In this document: one piece after another, positions 47,001 through 58,131 of the stretch | Numbering within the stretch: the first letter of the stretch is position 1 | How the letters are laid out: each line of letters starts with the position of its first letter | NCBI GenBank assembly: GCA_963921195.1 | Contig: OY992538.1 | Span: 86,303,904 to 86,367,903 of the forward strand | DNA: 64,000 bases | Direction of reading: 5' to 3' | Origin: Pegoplata infirma | Taxonomy: Eukaryota; Arthropoda; Insecta; Diptera; Anthomyiidae | Made by a program: the position numbers and the translations under genes | Notes under the pieces: generated by a model | Seen by the model: the letters and a program-made list of their open reading frames with translations, nothing else | Database searches by the model: none | Told to the model about the DNA's origin: nothing

Positions 47001-49920
47001 AGGGGTGGTATTTTTTATTATAATTTTTAATTTTCTTTAGAATGCTGTTAATTTCTTTAACAAAACAAAGACTTTTTTATTTAAAACTAAAAAATCAATA
47101 AACTTGAAAATGGTTGTAAATTTTGTAAATACAGTGCTGCCGCAGCACTGCAGGAGTGGTGCTGACGTAACACGTGTGATACAAAAAAAAAACAGGGTTG
47201 GGGCAACGCTATATTTTTATAACCGTCGGCAATTTCTGACTGGGTAGTTACCAACAACTATTTCTCATCAACTATGGCATAGTTGGGGTTATTTCACCTA
47301 TGACATAGTTGAAAAAATAGTAATCAACAACTATGTAATTTTTTTGGGTGTATTACTCGTGTATACGATTATACTCGGTTACATGGTTTTATTGACATTT
47401 TTTGATTCGAATCAAAAAATGTCAAGGATCCTTCCATAAACAAACAAAACATGCCAAAATATTGTGTTTTTCTGGAGTTTATTTTAGTTCTTCAAGTTTG
47501 GCAGATTTACGAACTTGATTTTTTATATAAACGCCCCCAAAAAACTATTTTTGTTCTAAAAAATTAAATTAGGTCTATTCGATTACCCAAATTTCTTACT
47601 ATTTTTTACTACAACTGGAAAGTCTTGTTTACTTTTTGTATTGAAAATTTCCAGCTGTAGTAAAATGAGTAAAAAATAGTAGATTGTAGTAAGGTAATCG
47701 AATAGACCTATTGTTTCTTTTTCTAAAAAAATTAAAAAAAAAAAACATCTAAAAAAAGATTATTTTTGTTCGATCTAGACAATTTCCGAACTAAAACCTT
47801 TGATCAGCCTTTCACCACAAGACAAGTTCGGAAGTCTACCTTTTTTATACCCTATTTACACAGTACAGTTTTAGTCGTTTTTAGCAGCAATATTTTTAGC
47901 ACTTTCTTTATTCTATTACAGTATATTGACAGAAAATGCTAAAAATAATTGCTAAAAACGGTTTAAAACTGTAAGTGTGAAAAGGGTATTAGTTAGGACT
48001 GCATCGTGCTACACACAGACGGGTGGGCGGACATTCAAAGAATGCCTTCCCAATAAACAATTTTAAAATTAAAGTGCAAATCAAGTGTCATCCAAGCTCA
48101 AAATTCAAGCCCATGCTTGATTTATAATTGGATTATACTTGAATTTAATAGCATACTCCAGCAAAACGGACACTAGAATTCAAGCCCTGTTTTTATATGG
48201 AGTTCACTCTAGCGACCTTATACCCTATTCACACGTACAATTTTAAATCGTTTTTAGCAGCAATATTTTTAGCACTTTCTTTATTCTATTACAGTATATT
48301 GACAGAAAATGCTAAAAATAGTTGCTAAAAACGGTTTAAAACTGTAAGTGTGAATAGGGTATTAAACAAGTTGTTCAACAAAACACCAGTAGCAGAATAA
48401 AAACGTAATGGACACAGAACAAAGACTTTTTTAAACATCTCACTCTTGAACACTTCAAAACAGCAATTGTGAACGCCGTATTACAGCCTTATCACTGATT
48501 TTACAGTGTAAAAACAGGGCTTAAATTCAAGTGTCCGTTTTTCTGGAGAATGCTATTGAACTGAAGTGTAATTCAAGTATAATTCAAGCATAGACTGGAA
48601 ATTAGGGAAATTAGATTTACACTTGAATTATACTTGAATTTCAGGAATTTTTCAAGTGGCTTTTTGGGTTAGAATTGATCGCTGTTACACATGCAATGAC
48701 AAATTACTCATACTATAGTAACTATAGTATAAAATCTTAAACTTACATCATAAAAGTTTTCTCCTGGATGTTGATTAAAACCGGGAAATTCAACAACTTT
48801 TGAAATATTATATTTATGATTTGTTGTATCTACTTCACCCTCGTCTTCGTCGGAATTTAACATTTTAGAACCCTGAAATAAAATGTACAAATTTTTAAAA
48901 AATTTACTTTCAAAACCAAAAAAAAAAGTAACTTACATCGGAATTGAATAGATTTATGCCCGAATGTTCAACTTTAGCTTCTTCCAACCAACCAGGTGGA
49001 TAACCCAAAACCCGCATGCGATAAAAGAAAAATGGTAATTCTCCTTTACGCAGACCCAAAGCTTCCCTGAGTTTGTCACTTATACAACCGGGTTTTAAGT
49101 GGGCAAATCGCTGTTCAACGTCCACATGATAGCGTTCAGTTTTGAAAACCGATCTTCTAGCATTTTTTATACGTTTAGCATTATGAGGCTTTGGGCATTC
49201 TTTAATACTATGACCAGAATCACCACAATTAAAACAGGAATTATTTTTGGTTTTCTTAAATACATTCTCCTCTAGCTTTTGTTTTTTATGGGCTGCAGCT
49301 TCTTCATCCAGGAGTGCATCTTTTATTGCCCTTTTGTACGAAGGAACCTTCACAGTATCTATCTTTGCGGCCGGTTCAGTATCTATCATAAATAACTCAC
49401 TCAAACCGGTCAAATCAGGAGATTGTTCTTTATCAAAACGTTCTGGTTTCTCTTCAATAGGAGAAGCTGATGGCGTCTTAACACACGGTGGCATAGGAAT
49501 ATTCTCTATATCGTCCTTTGTTGCATATTTAACAGTCAAAGTTACGGATTCTTCGTCTTTTTTGGTTATAATTTCAACTTTTGGTTCAGTCTCCGTTCCA
49601 TTTAATTTGTCTTTTAATGTGGTTATAATTAAGTAGCCAAATTTATGAAATTTGCTTATATTATCAAATTTAATTTCGCATATATTGCCCTGTTCATTAT
49701 ATTCATTGTCATCTTCTGCATCTTCACTAACTTCTCCTTCTTCCATGTCGAGTTGAACAACAGCAGTATCGTTGTCAGCTGGCAAGGAAGGAGGTGCTGG
49801 CGGAATTTCCTCATCCACAGTATTTAGCTTTTCGCCATCTTGCGAGTCATCCAATGTAATACAAGTTATATCTGGTTCTTGTATAATACAATCACTATCG
49901 TTTGGATTAAATTTCGGCAT
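44028..49920 (-). CDS. ZCCHC8: ZCCHC8 homologue, NEXT-complex scaffold (3 exons)
   Basis: Exons 49920-48937, 48872-48747 and 44837-44028 join in phase 0 at GT-AG borders to give 639 residues. ZCCHC8 bridges the MTR4 helicase and RBM7 in the nuclear exosome targeting complex that degrades short-lived nuclear RNA. The N-terminal third is acidic. A CCHC zinc knuckle is at C229, C232, H237 and C242. A PSP domain follows (about 262-370, PFFFYRMRVLGYPPGWLEEA then FPGFNQHPGENFYD, split by both introns). After it come a proline-rich stretch (about 446-476), a short coiled coil (about 485-504) and the C-terminal MTR4-contacting type segment (GTPVLKFSPYDN... from about 582, ending FENLPDSTGKYEQM...). 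The ATG at 49920 follows a short 5' UTR. Intron 1 is 64 bp; intron 2 is 3.9 kb of transposons. Confidence 0.93.
45083..45704 (+). repeat. Dispersed ~600-bp repeat, copy 2 (ZCCHC8 intron 2)
   Basis: Matches 22135-22737 from GGGTTTTGCAAAGTCAGTTC to CTGCATCAAATT with scattered changes and one deletion near 45270. It is antisense to ZCCHC8. Confidence 0.75.
45855..47247. mobile_element. TIR element with TACCCAGTCAGAAAT ends
   Basis: TACCCAGTCAGAAAT on the left faces ATTTCTGACTGGGTA on the right. TCTGACTGGG is repeated inverted right at the left end. The ends resemble CCCAGGCAGAAA of the 17.3 kb element. It contains the repeat at 46531-46960. No transposase. Confidence 0.55.
46531..46960. repeat. 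Interspersed repeat with CTAGCTGGACCCGG head
   Basis: Begins ACTAGCTGGACCCGGCCCGC. It then has three degenerate copies of a ~150-bp block of the form AGTTCC...CTCGGTTAGTACTATCT...AAATCGGTTTAGC. A related but shorter head (CTAGCTTACCATCCCGGTAC) is at 20480. Insect genomes carry many such repeats; class not assigned. Confidence 0.5.
47570..47710. mobile_element. 141-bp hairpin MITE (AGGTCTATTCGATTACC ends)
   Basis: AGGTCTATTCGATTACC faces GGTAATCGAATAGACCT. Inner arms include TACTATTTTTTACTACA and complement. ATT borders both sides. Confidence 0.75.
47848..47988. mobile_element. 141-bp MITE, TTA duplication (TACCCTATTCACAC family), copy 1
   Basis: TACCCTATTTACACAGTACA faces GTAAGTGTGAAAAGGGTA, with TTA at 47845-47847 and 47989-47991. 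Nearly identical in length and interior to 48221-48361. Confidence 0.85.
48196..48480. mobile_element. MITE of the TATGGCATTCACAC family, TTA duplication, middle layer
   Basis: Flanked by TTA at 48193-48195 and 48481-48483. It is 285 bp with the inner element, 141 bp without it and one TTA, the same as the solo copy at 15246-15386. Confidence 0.85.
48221..48361. mobile_element. 141-bp MITE (TACCCTATTCACAC family), copy 2, inner layer
   Basis: TACCCTATTCACACGTACA faces GTAAGTGTGAATAGGGTA; TTA at 48218-48220 and 48362-48364. It splits the middle element at GCGACCTTA/AACAAG, the join visible uninterrupted at 15.26 kb. Confidence 0.9.
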
Positions 49921-50027
49921 TTTTTAGCGCATTTATTTATAAAAATTTCTTTAACAAAAATTACAACCAAAAATGAAAAATGCTTTATTATTGTTTTGCG
50001 ATAGTTAAGAAAAATCAACATCAGAGG

Positions 50028-50327
50028 CACAGACTAATACAGACTCGACATAAGTGACAGGTGTCAAAAAAGTATTCTTTAACCATATGGTTAATATTTT
50101 CAAATTATTCTACGAATTAGGTTAGAAAGAGAAAACTGATATAACGCGCCATAAGAAAAATGGATGCCAGATCGGTTTTTGTTGTTCCACTCACTCCTAA
50201 GTCGTAGAAAGTGTTGCCATGTTAGCGTAAAACGGACTAAAAACCGCTGTGTTTTCTCCTAAAATCGCTAAGTTTTTCCCCATTTTTTCTTATAAAACTC
50301 TACTGTCGAGTCTGTATTTAGTCTGTG
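50028..50327 (+). mobile_element. 300-bp MITE, 7-bp duplication TCAGAGG (copy 2)
   Basis: CACAGACTAATACAGACTCG to CGAGTCTGTATTTAGTCTGTG; TCAGAGG at 50021-50027 and 50328-50334. It lies within about 110 bp upstream of the ZCCHC8 start codon, so it may sit in or next to the ZCCHC8 promoter. Confidence 0.9.
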
Positions 50328-50555
50328 TCAGAGGGCTCTGCTTTGTATAACAGATTGGTATGGCAGCATTGGCCGATTGTAATGACTCTTAAACTTAAAA
50401 AAGCTTTTAATCAGCTCTTTTTAAACTGGTAAAAAAATGCTTTTAGCATCAGTGCTGCCAGAAGTGACGATTTTTCGTAATTTTGACGATTTTTTCATGA
50501 CATTTCGTCGCCTTATTATTGTTTTGCTCCATACGCCATTTTTGAAAAAAATGAG

Positions 50556-50713
50556 TTAAGGTACCTACAGACGACGCAATATTATGTACAATATTCAATT
50601 ATATTGACGGTGTGTGGGTTATATTGACGACTGTACAATGGTCAATCTTACCCACACACCATCAATATAATTAAATATTGTACATAATATTGCGTCGTCT
50701 GTAGGTACCTTAA
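50556..50713. mobile_element. Palindromic MITE (AGGTACCTACAGACGAC family), copy 2
   Basis: Nearly whole-length inverted repeat, AGGTACCTACAGACGACGCA facing TGCGTCGTCTGTAGGTACCT, closely matching 40806-40962. Confidence 0.85.
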
Positions 50714-50931
50714 GGAATTGAGTATATATAATATAAATATCCTCTTTCTTATTCCGAAGTCCGTTTTTTAAAACTTCGTTTCAAATTTGAGATATCCAGC
50801 ATTTTCTAAGAAAAAACACACAATTTTGACGTTTTTTTTTTTTTAAATTTGCGTTATAGAAAAGGCTCTAGATTATTTAAAAATTAACGGATCTTGAATA
50901 TTTTTGAAAAGAAGATTAATTATGTTGGTAC

Positions 50932-51679
50932 TAGTGTTTGGGGTCCGGGAATTCCCGGGTTGGATTTCCCGGGAATTCCCGGGAAAACACTGACGGGAAT
51001 TCCCGGGAATTTTTTTAATTTTTCCCGGGAAATCCGGGAATTTTGTAAAATAAACCTTTTTACATAAAAACGTTTATTTTACTTTAATTTTTACCATTTT
51101 TTTTACAAACAGGTATAATTAAATTGATATTTTATGTATTTTTTCTATTTCGAAGAACAGTGCAAATATATATTCATAGGAAATCTGACCAAGTGTAAAA
51201 AGTATGTTAATATCATGAAAAAACTTAAAAAGTCAAAAAATATACGTCGGTTAATGATAATTTTGCTAAGACTGTCAAAAAATATAAAAATTTTGAACCT
51301 AGAATTAACATTTCCAGAATGAATATTTAAAGTGTTGCCAAATATATTAGTTTTTTCTCGAATAACGCAGTTTTATTTTTTTTTTGCGATTTTTAGCTAT
51401 TTTTTGCGATTTTTTGTGAAGGAAAAAGTTGCAATATTTTTTTTGGTTTGTTTTATTGTATTTCAGGATTTTTAACTTTTATGTTTTGATTTTTTATGTT
51501 TTAATTAATTGTTTATCTCTAATAAAACTGTTTTCAATAAAAAGATACTCAAATTTTAATGTTTTTTAGGATTTACATTAATAATGAAAATTTCCCGGGA
51601 TTCCCGGGAATCCCGGGAAATAAATTATTTTTTTCCCGTTTCCCGGGAAATTGAAAAGTCCGGGAATTCCCAAACACTA
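50932..51679. mobile_element. hAT-like element with CCCGGGAATT-rich ends
   Basis: TAGTGTTTGGGGTCCGGGAA faces CCGGGAATTCCCAAACACTA. Subterminal TTCCCGGGAATTCCCGGGAA blocks resemble those of the 34954-37413 element. The 8 bp on each side do not match well, so no target duplication is claimed. Confidence 0.6.
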
Positions 51680-52259
51680 GTATTATTATTACTATTCTAC
51701 GTACCAAATTTTAATACCGTAACTTCTAAACATTTTAAGTAATGTCATATTTGCCATTTAGGTTGTGTGGGAGGTAGGCGTGTCCATTGACCGATCATCC
51801 CCATTTTTAATACCAGGCAACCTGACTATATAAGTGTTCTAAATACATAGTTTTGTAGATCTAGCTCTTTTTGTTTCATTGTTATTTTGTTTGGCATTGA
51901 GAACTCATTTGCTCCATATCACACCAAATGTGTATGCAAAATTGGATATGGAGCATAATACCATAAAATCTTATTTTCTTAAAAGCTTAAAATCTTTTGA
52001 TCTATTGTATGTAAAAGTCTGAAAACTTGAAGCTTTGTTTACAATATATGTAGCAATAAATGGTAAACATTAAAACAAAATCCATCGATTACTTTTCGAG
52101 AAAATTTGTGGTAAACCTATTTTATCGTTTTTCTCGAAACCGAGTTGTTGGCGTATGGAGCAAAACAATAATAAGCTGACGAATTATGTTTTAAAATCCT
52201 TAAATGAAATTTTGGTTTTGCGCGTATATAATCACCAACTTTGGGCATAAATCCCCAAG

Positions 52260-52560
52260 CACAGACTAAATACAGACTCGACAGTAGAGTTTTACAGGAA
52301 AAAAATGGGGAAAAACTAAGCGATTTTAGGAGAAAACACAGCGGTTTTTAGTCCGTTTTACGCTAACATGGCAACACTTTCTACGACTTAGGAGTGAGTG
52401 AAACAACAAAATCCGATCTGGCATCCATTTTTCGTATGGCGCGTTATATCAGTTTTCTCTTTCTAACCTAATTCGTAGAATAATTTTAAAATATTAACCA
52501 TATGGTTAAAGAATACTTTTTTGACACCTGTCACTTATGTCGAGTCTGTATTAGTCTGTG
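52260..52560 (-). mobile_element. 300-bp MITE, 7-bp duplication CCCCAAG (copy 3)
   Basis: Inverted relative to the copies at 20753 and 50028; CCCCAAG at 52253-52259 and 52561-52567. Sequence nearly identical to copy 2. Confidence 0.9.
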
Positions 52561-55316
52561 CCCCAAGTCTGGCAGCCCTGAATACTGAAATTTTAAGCTT
52601 TTTTCCAATGTTTCGCAAACTGTTAAATGGGATGATCTTAAACTGTAACAGTTTTTTTTAACAGACGCGCCACGCATGACAGGTCCCATAAAAGTAATCT
52701 AAACTTACAAGAAAGGTTCCCAAGCATTATACACCGATATGCCTGAAACTTTATCTCTCTGGCCCTTTGTTCCAACTAGGAATACCAGGAATTTATATAT
52801 GTATGCCTGAAACTTAAAATAAATATAAAAGAGACGATTTTGAGCTAGGGTTGTCTCGGCATATCGCCCATAGCGGGGATTTAGAGGGTCAAACAATTAA
52901 GATTTTTTGATTTTACAGCTATTTCTTTTTAAGAAACTGCATTATGTTTTTATATAGGAAGCAAGGTTTTTTGATACCTGTCCAACGGTCGTAAAATCTC
53001 GCAAAAATTCGGCTTTGTTAAATATATTTTTTCACGAAAAATTTTAAATTTGGTGGGTGGGTGGGTGGTGGTTGATTATATTAAGGCATATACCTACGAT
53101 ATCCATATAAATATAAAATAATCTTAAATACATTTTAGTCAAAACTATTTTTGCTCTGATCATTATTTCTGTTAGTTTTGGAGTTATCGGAATTTTCCCA
53201 AAGGGCAATTGTATTTAATAAGGAGGCAAATAATTTTTTTAACACTTATATGGTTGATAACCCGAGACATCCGAACCTTAAAATCGTCTCTTTTTATATA
53301 TATGGGCTATTTCACGTCAACGGGAGACCCCCCCGCCCCCAAAATTCTATTGGTCGTAGAGAGTTGTATTATGGCTTAAAATTTAGCCAATGATATCTAC
53401 TTTTGAAAGCTGAGTGGCGGAAGCGAATCGGGATACCCCGATCGGGATATGCTGAAAACTAATGAAGGAGTTATCGGATTTTTCTGAAATTTGTTATATG
53501 GGGGTTTATTGGGACGCTTATTTCAAATTTTCATTCAGATTTCAAAAATTCAAAATGGCGGATCCAATATGGCGGATGATTTTTTCGAGGTTTTCGCGTT
53601 CAAATAAAACTCGGTTTCCGGGTGTATTATGGGTCACTAAACACGATTCTGAATTTAGATTTCCAAAATTCAAAATGGCGGATCCAATATGGCGTTTTTT
53701 TCATTTGTTTTTAATTTAGATTTTCTTGAAACTTGGTATCCGGGGGCTATTTGGGACGCTGATTTCGAATTTTTATTCAGATTTTAAAAATTCAAAATGG
53801 CGGACTCAATATGGCGGACGGTTTTTTTTAGGTTGTCGCATTAAAATAAAACTCGGTTCTCGGGTGTATTAGGGGTCACTAAACACGATTCTGAATAGAG
53901 ATTTCCAAAATTCAAAATGGCGGATCCAATATGACGTTTATTTTTTTTTTAATTTCGATTTCCTTGAAACTTGTTATACGGGGGTTATTTGGGACGCTTA
54001 TATCAAATTTTTATTCAGATTTCAAAAATTCAAAATGGCGGAACCAATATGGCAGATGATTTTTTTTTTTTAAATTGTCGCATTTAAGTTAAACTCGATA
54101 CCCGGGAGTTTTATGAGTCACTTAGTACGAATCTCACATCAGATTTAAAATCGTTATTAAAAAAAATATAAGAGCCATGTTGGATCCGCCATTTTGAATT
54201 TTGAAAACCTTATGTCAGATTCGTACTAAGTGACTCATAATTCTCCCGGGTATCGAGTTCAACTTAAATGCGACAATTTAAAAAAAAATATCATCTGCCA
54301 TATTGGTTCCGCCATTTTGAATTTTTGAAATCTGAATAAAAATTTTAAATAAGCGTCCCAAATAACCCCCATATAACAAGTTTCAAGGAAATCGAAATTA
54401 AAAAAAAAAATAAACGTCATATTGGATCCGCCATTTTGAATTTTGGAAATCTCTATTCAGAATCGTGTTTAGTGACCCCTAATACACCCGAGAACCGAGT
54501 TTTATTTTAATGCGACAACTTAAAAAAAAACCGTCCGCCATATTGAATCCGCCATTTTGAATTTGTAAAATCTGAATAAAAATTCGAAATCAGCGTCCCA
54601 AATAGCCCCCGGATACCAAGTTTCAAGAAAATCGAAATTAAAAACAAATGAAAAAAACGCCATATTGGATCCGCCATTTTGAATTTTGGAAATCTAAATT
54701 CAGAATCGTGTTTAGTGACCCATAATACACCCGGAAACCGAGTTTTATTTGAACGCGAAAATCTCGAAAAAACCATCCGCCATATTGGATCCGCCATTTC
54801 GAATTTTTGAAATCTGAATGAAAATTTGAAATAAGCGTCCCAATAAACCCCCATATAACAAATTTCAGAAAAATCCGATAACTCCTTCATTAGTTTTCAG
54901 CATATCCCGATCGGGGTATCCCGATTCGCGCCGCCATATTGGCTCACTTACCATTGGGTTCAACTTCCGCCACTCAGCTTTCAAAAGTAGATATCATTGG
55001 CTAAATTTTAAGCCATAATACAACTCTCTACGACCAATAGAATTTTGGGGGCGGGGGCAGTGTTGCCATATATCAAGATTTCCCTTTTTTTGCAAGTTTT
55101 TTGAGGTGCTAAAAAGATTTCAAGATTTTTTCTAAAAAAACAAGATTTTTGGAAAATAATAAAGTTTTTTCAAGATTTTCTTAATTAGTTAAAAAATATA
55201 AAAATCATCAGTTTTTTTTTTTTGTAAATACCCAAAATATTGGTCCTATATCAACGTTTTAGTATACCGACCGATTCAGAATCACTATTTGGGTTGACTT
55301 AGCGTGTCCGCCCTTC

Positions 55317-55448
55317 AGGGGGCTAATTATGTAACTTGATAATCGTCATCGTTAGCTCATTATTCTATTACCAAAAAATGACACTATATAGTAATGGAAT
55401 AACGATGAAAACGATACGATTGACGACTATTAAGTTACATTACCCCCC
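55317..55448. mobile_element. Hairpin MITE (GGGGGCTAATTATG family), copy 2
   Basis: GGGGGCTAATTATGTAACTT faces AAGTTACATTACCCCCC; inner arms ATCGTTAGCTCATTATTC match the copy at 18923. Confidence 0.75.
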
Positions 55449-55909
55449 AGTCTATGTAAACGGTTACAATTAAATATGGCTTTATTCTATGAAATTATGA
55501 GATATTCGATTAAAATTTTGTTTTTAGCTTGGTAACCTTATTAAATCCATTTAAAATCAGGCCATTCTTTGACTTGGTCGCCATATGAAAATTCAACCCG
55601 ATATTCACTTAAATCTGTAAGTTGGAAACATACAACAATTTTTCACTTAAATTGTTGCTGCACTAATTAAAGATCTAACCACATATAGATCCAATCCGTC
55701 ACATATTGTCTAACATGCACCGGTGTTTGATATTTGCTTACTGTGCACAATTTTCCGAGCCTTCATAAATTATGACTCTTTCAAGGCTCAAAAAATAATA
55801 GAACGCTCGAAATTTGTTTTTTTTTTAACATTCATAAAGGAGTCTAAACAGACTCAGAAAGTAACAATTATTTTTCAGAATATTTTATGAGTCATATAAT
55901 AGCGCTTAG

Positions 55910-56123
55910 GGGCCCCTGTAGGTTAGTTGGTAGCGTGCTAGCCTATGAAACATGGGATCGTGGGATCGATTCCCACTAAACCCTTGGTCGATTTCGAGAC
56001 GACGGTCATTGTAAAAAGTTCTCGGTTATGTTTAAATAATTATTAAAAATGATTTGTAAATTAATTGGGAAAACTAAATAACAACTGAACATTGGATCAA
56101 AATTATTATTATTATATTATAAG
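55910..56123 (+). mobile_element. tRNA-derived SINE with target duplication AGCGCTTAG
   Basis: The 5' part resembles a tRNA with an A-box-like TAGGTTAGTTGGTAGCGTGC and a B-box-like GGGATCGATTCCC, the internal RNA polymerase III promoter. A tRNA-unrelated body follows and it ends in an ATT-rich tail. AGCGCTTAG flanks it at 55901-55909 and 56124-56132. Total about 214 bp. The parent tRNA was not identified. Confidence 0.8.
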
Positions 56124-56501
56124 AGCGCTTAGAAAAAGGGACCATTTTGAAAGGAAAAAGCATTCATATTAATATGTTTTCTGAGCTTCTAAGGACTCTT
56201 TTATGAGTCTTTCGAGTTTCAAATGAACGCTGGGTTGTTTTTTGATAATTTTTTTTACACTTGATTTTAAATTTAAATTGAAAATACATAAATTTGTATT
56301 AATTTTTAATTATTTCAATACTTTTGTAAAAAAAAGATTTTTTTCAGAAAAAAAAGATTTTTTTCAGAAATAAAAAGTTTTTTCAAAAAAATATATGGCA
56401 ACACTGGGCGGGGGGGTCTCCCGTTGACGTGAAATAGCCCATATATATATATATATTAATTTTCAGGCAAATCTGTGTATAACAGTTGAAAGACTTCCCT
56501 T

Positions 56502-57895
56502 CACTGAAAAAAATAGCTTCGTGAAATTAATGAAAATTGACTTAACCTTAATGAAAAATGACTCACGTTTTCAACCGAAGACAGGTTTCATTTGATTAAT
56601 GAAACTGGTGTCATTAAAGTTCCTTTCAATAAAAACTTGCATATAAATAATGAAAATATTCGTAGAACTTGTTTGAAACGTTTTATTAAGTTTTTCATAA
56701 AATGTATGAAAATATCCATTGATTAAATGTGGAATAGTAGTTGGTAATGAGCGTATGATAATTGCTTTTTACAAGTAACTAGTTGCTAACTTTATTAAGG
56801 TTTTGATATGGGAATTACGATAAATTCATGTTGGTTATAGTTATCAAAATTTCCATAGAAAGCCCCTAATAAAGTTAGGAACAAGTTACCTAAAAACAGC
56901 ACGTATCATACACCCATAAGTGAAAATTTGCATTAATAACAATTTTGGTAAGTCACATGTAACCATCACTGTAACCGTCATTGAAATTTTATTTAGGTGC
57001 ATGTCACAGACTCAATTCCGATCGGAATTGAAAAAAAGTTGTTACTCGTAAAACGCAAAACAATTTTTTTTTTTTCGGAATGAAATCACTTTCAAAAATC
57101 AGTGTGGAATTGAATTGCTAAAAGTGGTTTCATTCCGAAAAAAGTATTTGCATTGCGTTTTACGAGTGAACCACTTATTCCACTTCCGAACGGAATTGAG
57201 TCTGTGACATGACCCTTAATTGCACACTTTTTATGGTTTTCACCAAGTAACAAAACAAAATTTACACACAACAAAATTTTACTCCAAACTTAAATTGGTC
57301 TGAATTGCCATATAAGGTAAACTATAAAAGACAAAAACGCGATGACATTAAAAACACGTGCTGCCAAAACGTAGCAACAACGTAGCAATGGAACAACACA
57401 AATTACCCTACATTTCATCACAAAATTTTAATGACTCAAAAAACTATTTTTCTGTTGCAAATTATATTTTATAAGAAACAGTCAAAAGAAACACTTATAC
57501 GGAACTTTTCACTTGTAATTTCAATTAGATATAACCAGCATAACACACACACAAGTTTCAATAACAAAGCAAAAAAATATAAAATTATTTTATTTTATTA
57601 GAAAAAAGTTAACACACATGTAAAAATTACAATAAGACTAAACACGTGGTGTAATAAAACGTCGTATGTTTTTGTTCTGTTTTCTTTCTCTTATTCGCAA
57701 CGCAGAGTTGTATTTAGTTCTAAAAATCTTATGATATTTTTTAATGAAATTATGAAATCTAATGAAACAAGTTTCATAAAATTTGTTCATAACATGCATG
57801 AAATTTCAATCAGCTTATGAATTCCTTCATTTAAGTAATGAAAACAAAATAATGAATCCGTTTCATTAATATCAGGAAGGTTATTTTTTTCAGTG
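56502..57895. mobile_element. 1.4-kb TIR element (CACTGAAAAAAATA ends)
   Basis: CACTGAAAAAAATAGC faces TTATTTTTTTCAGTG. Subterminal regions on both sides hold dispersed AATGAAA / TTTCATT motifs. A hairpin near 56740-56920 and the element at 56994 lie inside. No ORF. Confidence 0.65.
56994..57217. mobile_element. Hairpin MITE (CATGTCACAGACTCAATTCCG ends)
   Basis: ATGTCACAGACTCAATTCCG faces CGGAATTGAGTCTGTGACAT; inner arms ACTCGTAAAACGCAA and complement. Confidence 0.75.
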
Positions 57896-58125
57896 TTGTT
57901 AGTTAAAACTAGCAGAGCGTCGCACTTTTTTCCCACGTTTTTTGTTACAAAACTCTAATGTCCACAAGTCCATAAAATAATTTTAACTTCATTCCACTCC
58001 AAATTCTGTATTCCTGTTTTCCCTATTGAATAAGTTTTAAAAAATTTTCGTTGATTCATTTTCATTTTCGTTGATTCATAAATTTTCTAATTAAATACAC
58101 ATATTTTTCATTGAAATATACAATC

Positions 58126-58131
58126 TTTATT
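58126..58131 (-). promoter_or_regulatory. Candidate poly(A) signal for a minus-strand transcript
   Basis: AATAAA on the minus strand about 760 nt beyond the stop of the putative exon at 58894-59002. The intervening DNA is AT-rich and free of recognised repeats. Confidence 0.25.

Larger units (their letters stand above)
48049..48668. mobile_element. Foldback MITE (AATTCAAGTGCAAATCAAG family), copy 2, interrupted
   Basis: Outer layer of a three-level nest. It matches 39066-39405 on both sides of an insertion at 48195: GCCCTGTTTTTA is followed by foreign DNA, then TTACAGCC resumes. Confidence 0.8.
55058..56406. mobile_element. hAT-type element, 8-bp duplication GGCGGGGG
   Basis: Starts CAGTGTTGCCATATAT and ends ATATATGGCAACACTG, with GGCGGGGG at 55050-55057 and 56407-56414. 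It carries two younger insertions (55317 and 55910). No transposase. Confidence 0.88.
53299..56444. mobile_element. Long foldback element with GCCAT-rich arms, interrupted
   Basis: The ends GGGCTATTTCACGTCAACGG and CCGTTGACGTGAAATAGCCC are inverted. Arms of about 840 bp meet near 54150. Each arm is built of about five tandem units near 120 bp carrying CAAAATGGCGG and CAATATGGCG or complements; I count roughly twenty ATGGC/GCCAT sites. The right arm is split at 55057 by a hAT element. Open frames here follow the repeat and are not genes. Confidence 0.85.

Noticed and set aside
53462..54890. Mirrored open frames of 85 and 127 codons (KELSDFSEICYMGVYWDAYF...)
   Set aside because: They lie in the two arms of the foldback element and follow its tandem units; no start context, introns or known domain.
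55910..55985. Functional tRNA gene
   Set aside because: The promoter boxes are tRNA-like, but the acceptor and anticodon stems do not close well and the unit has a SINE body, tail and target duplication.
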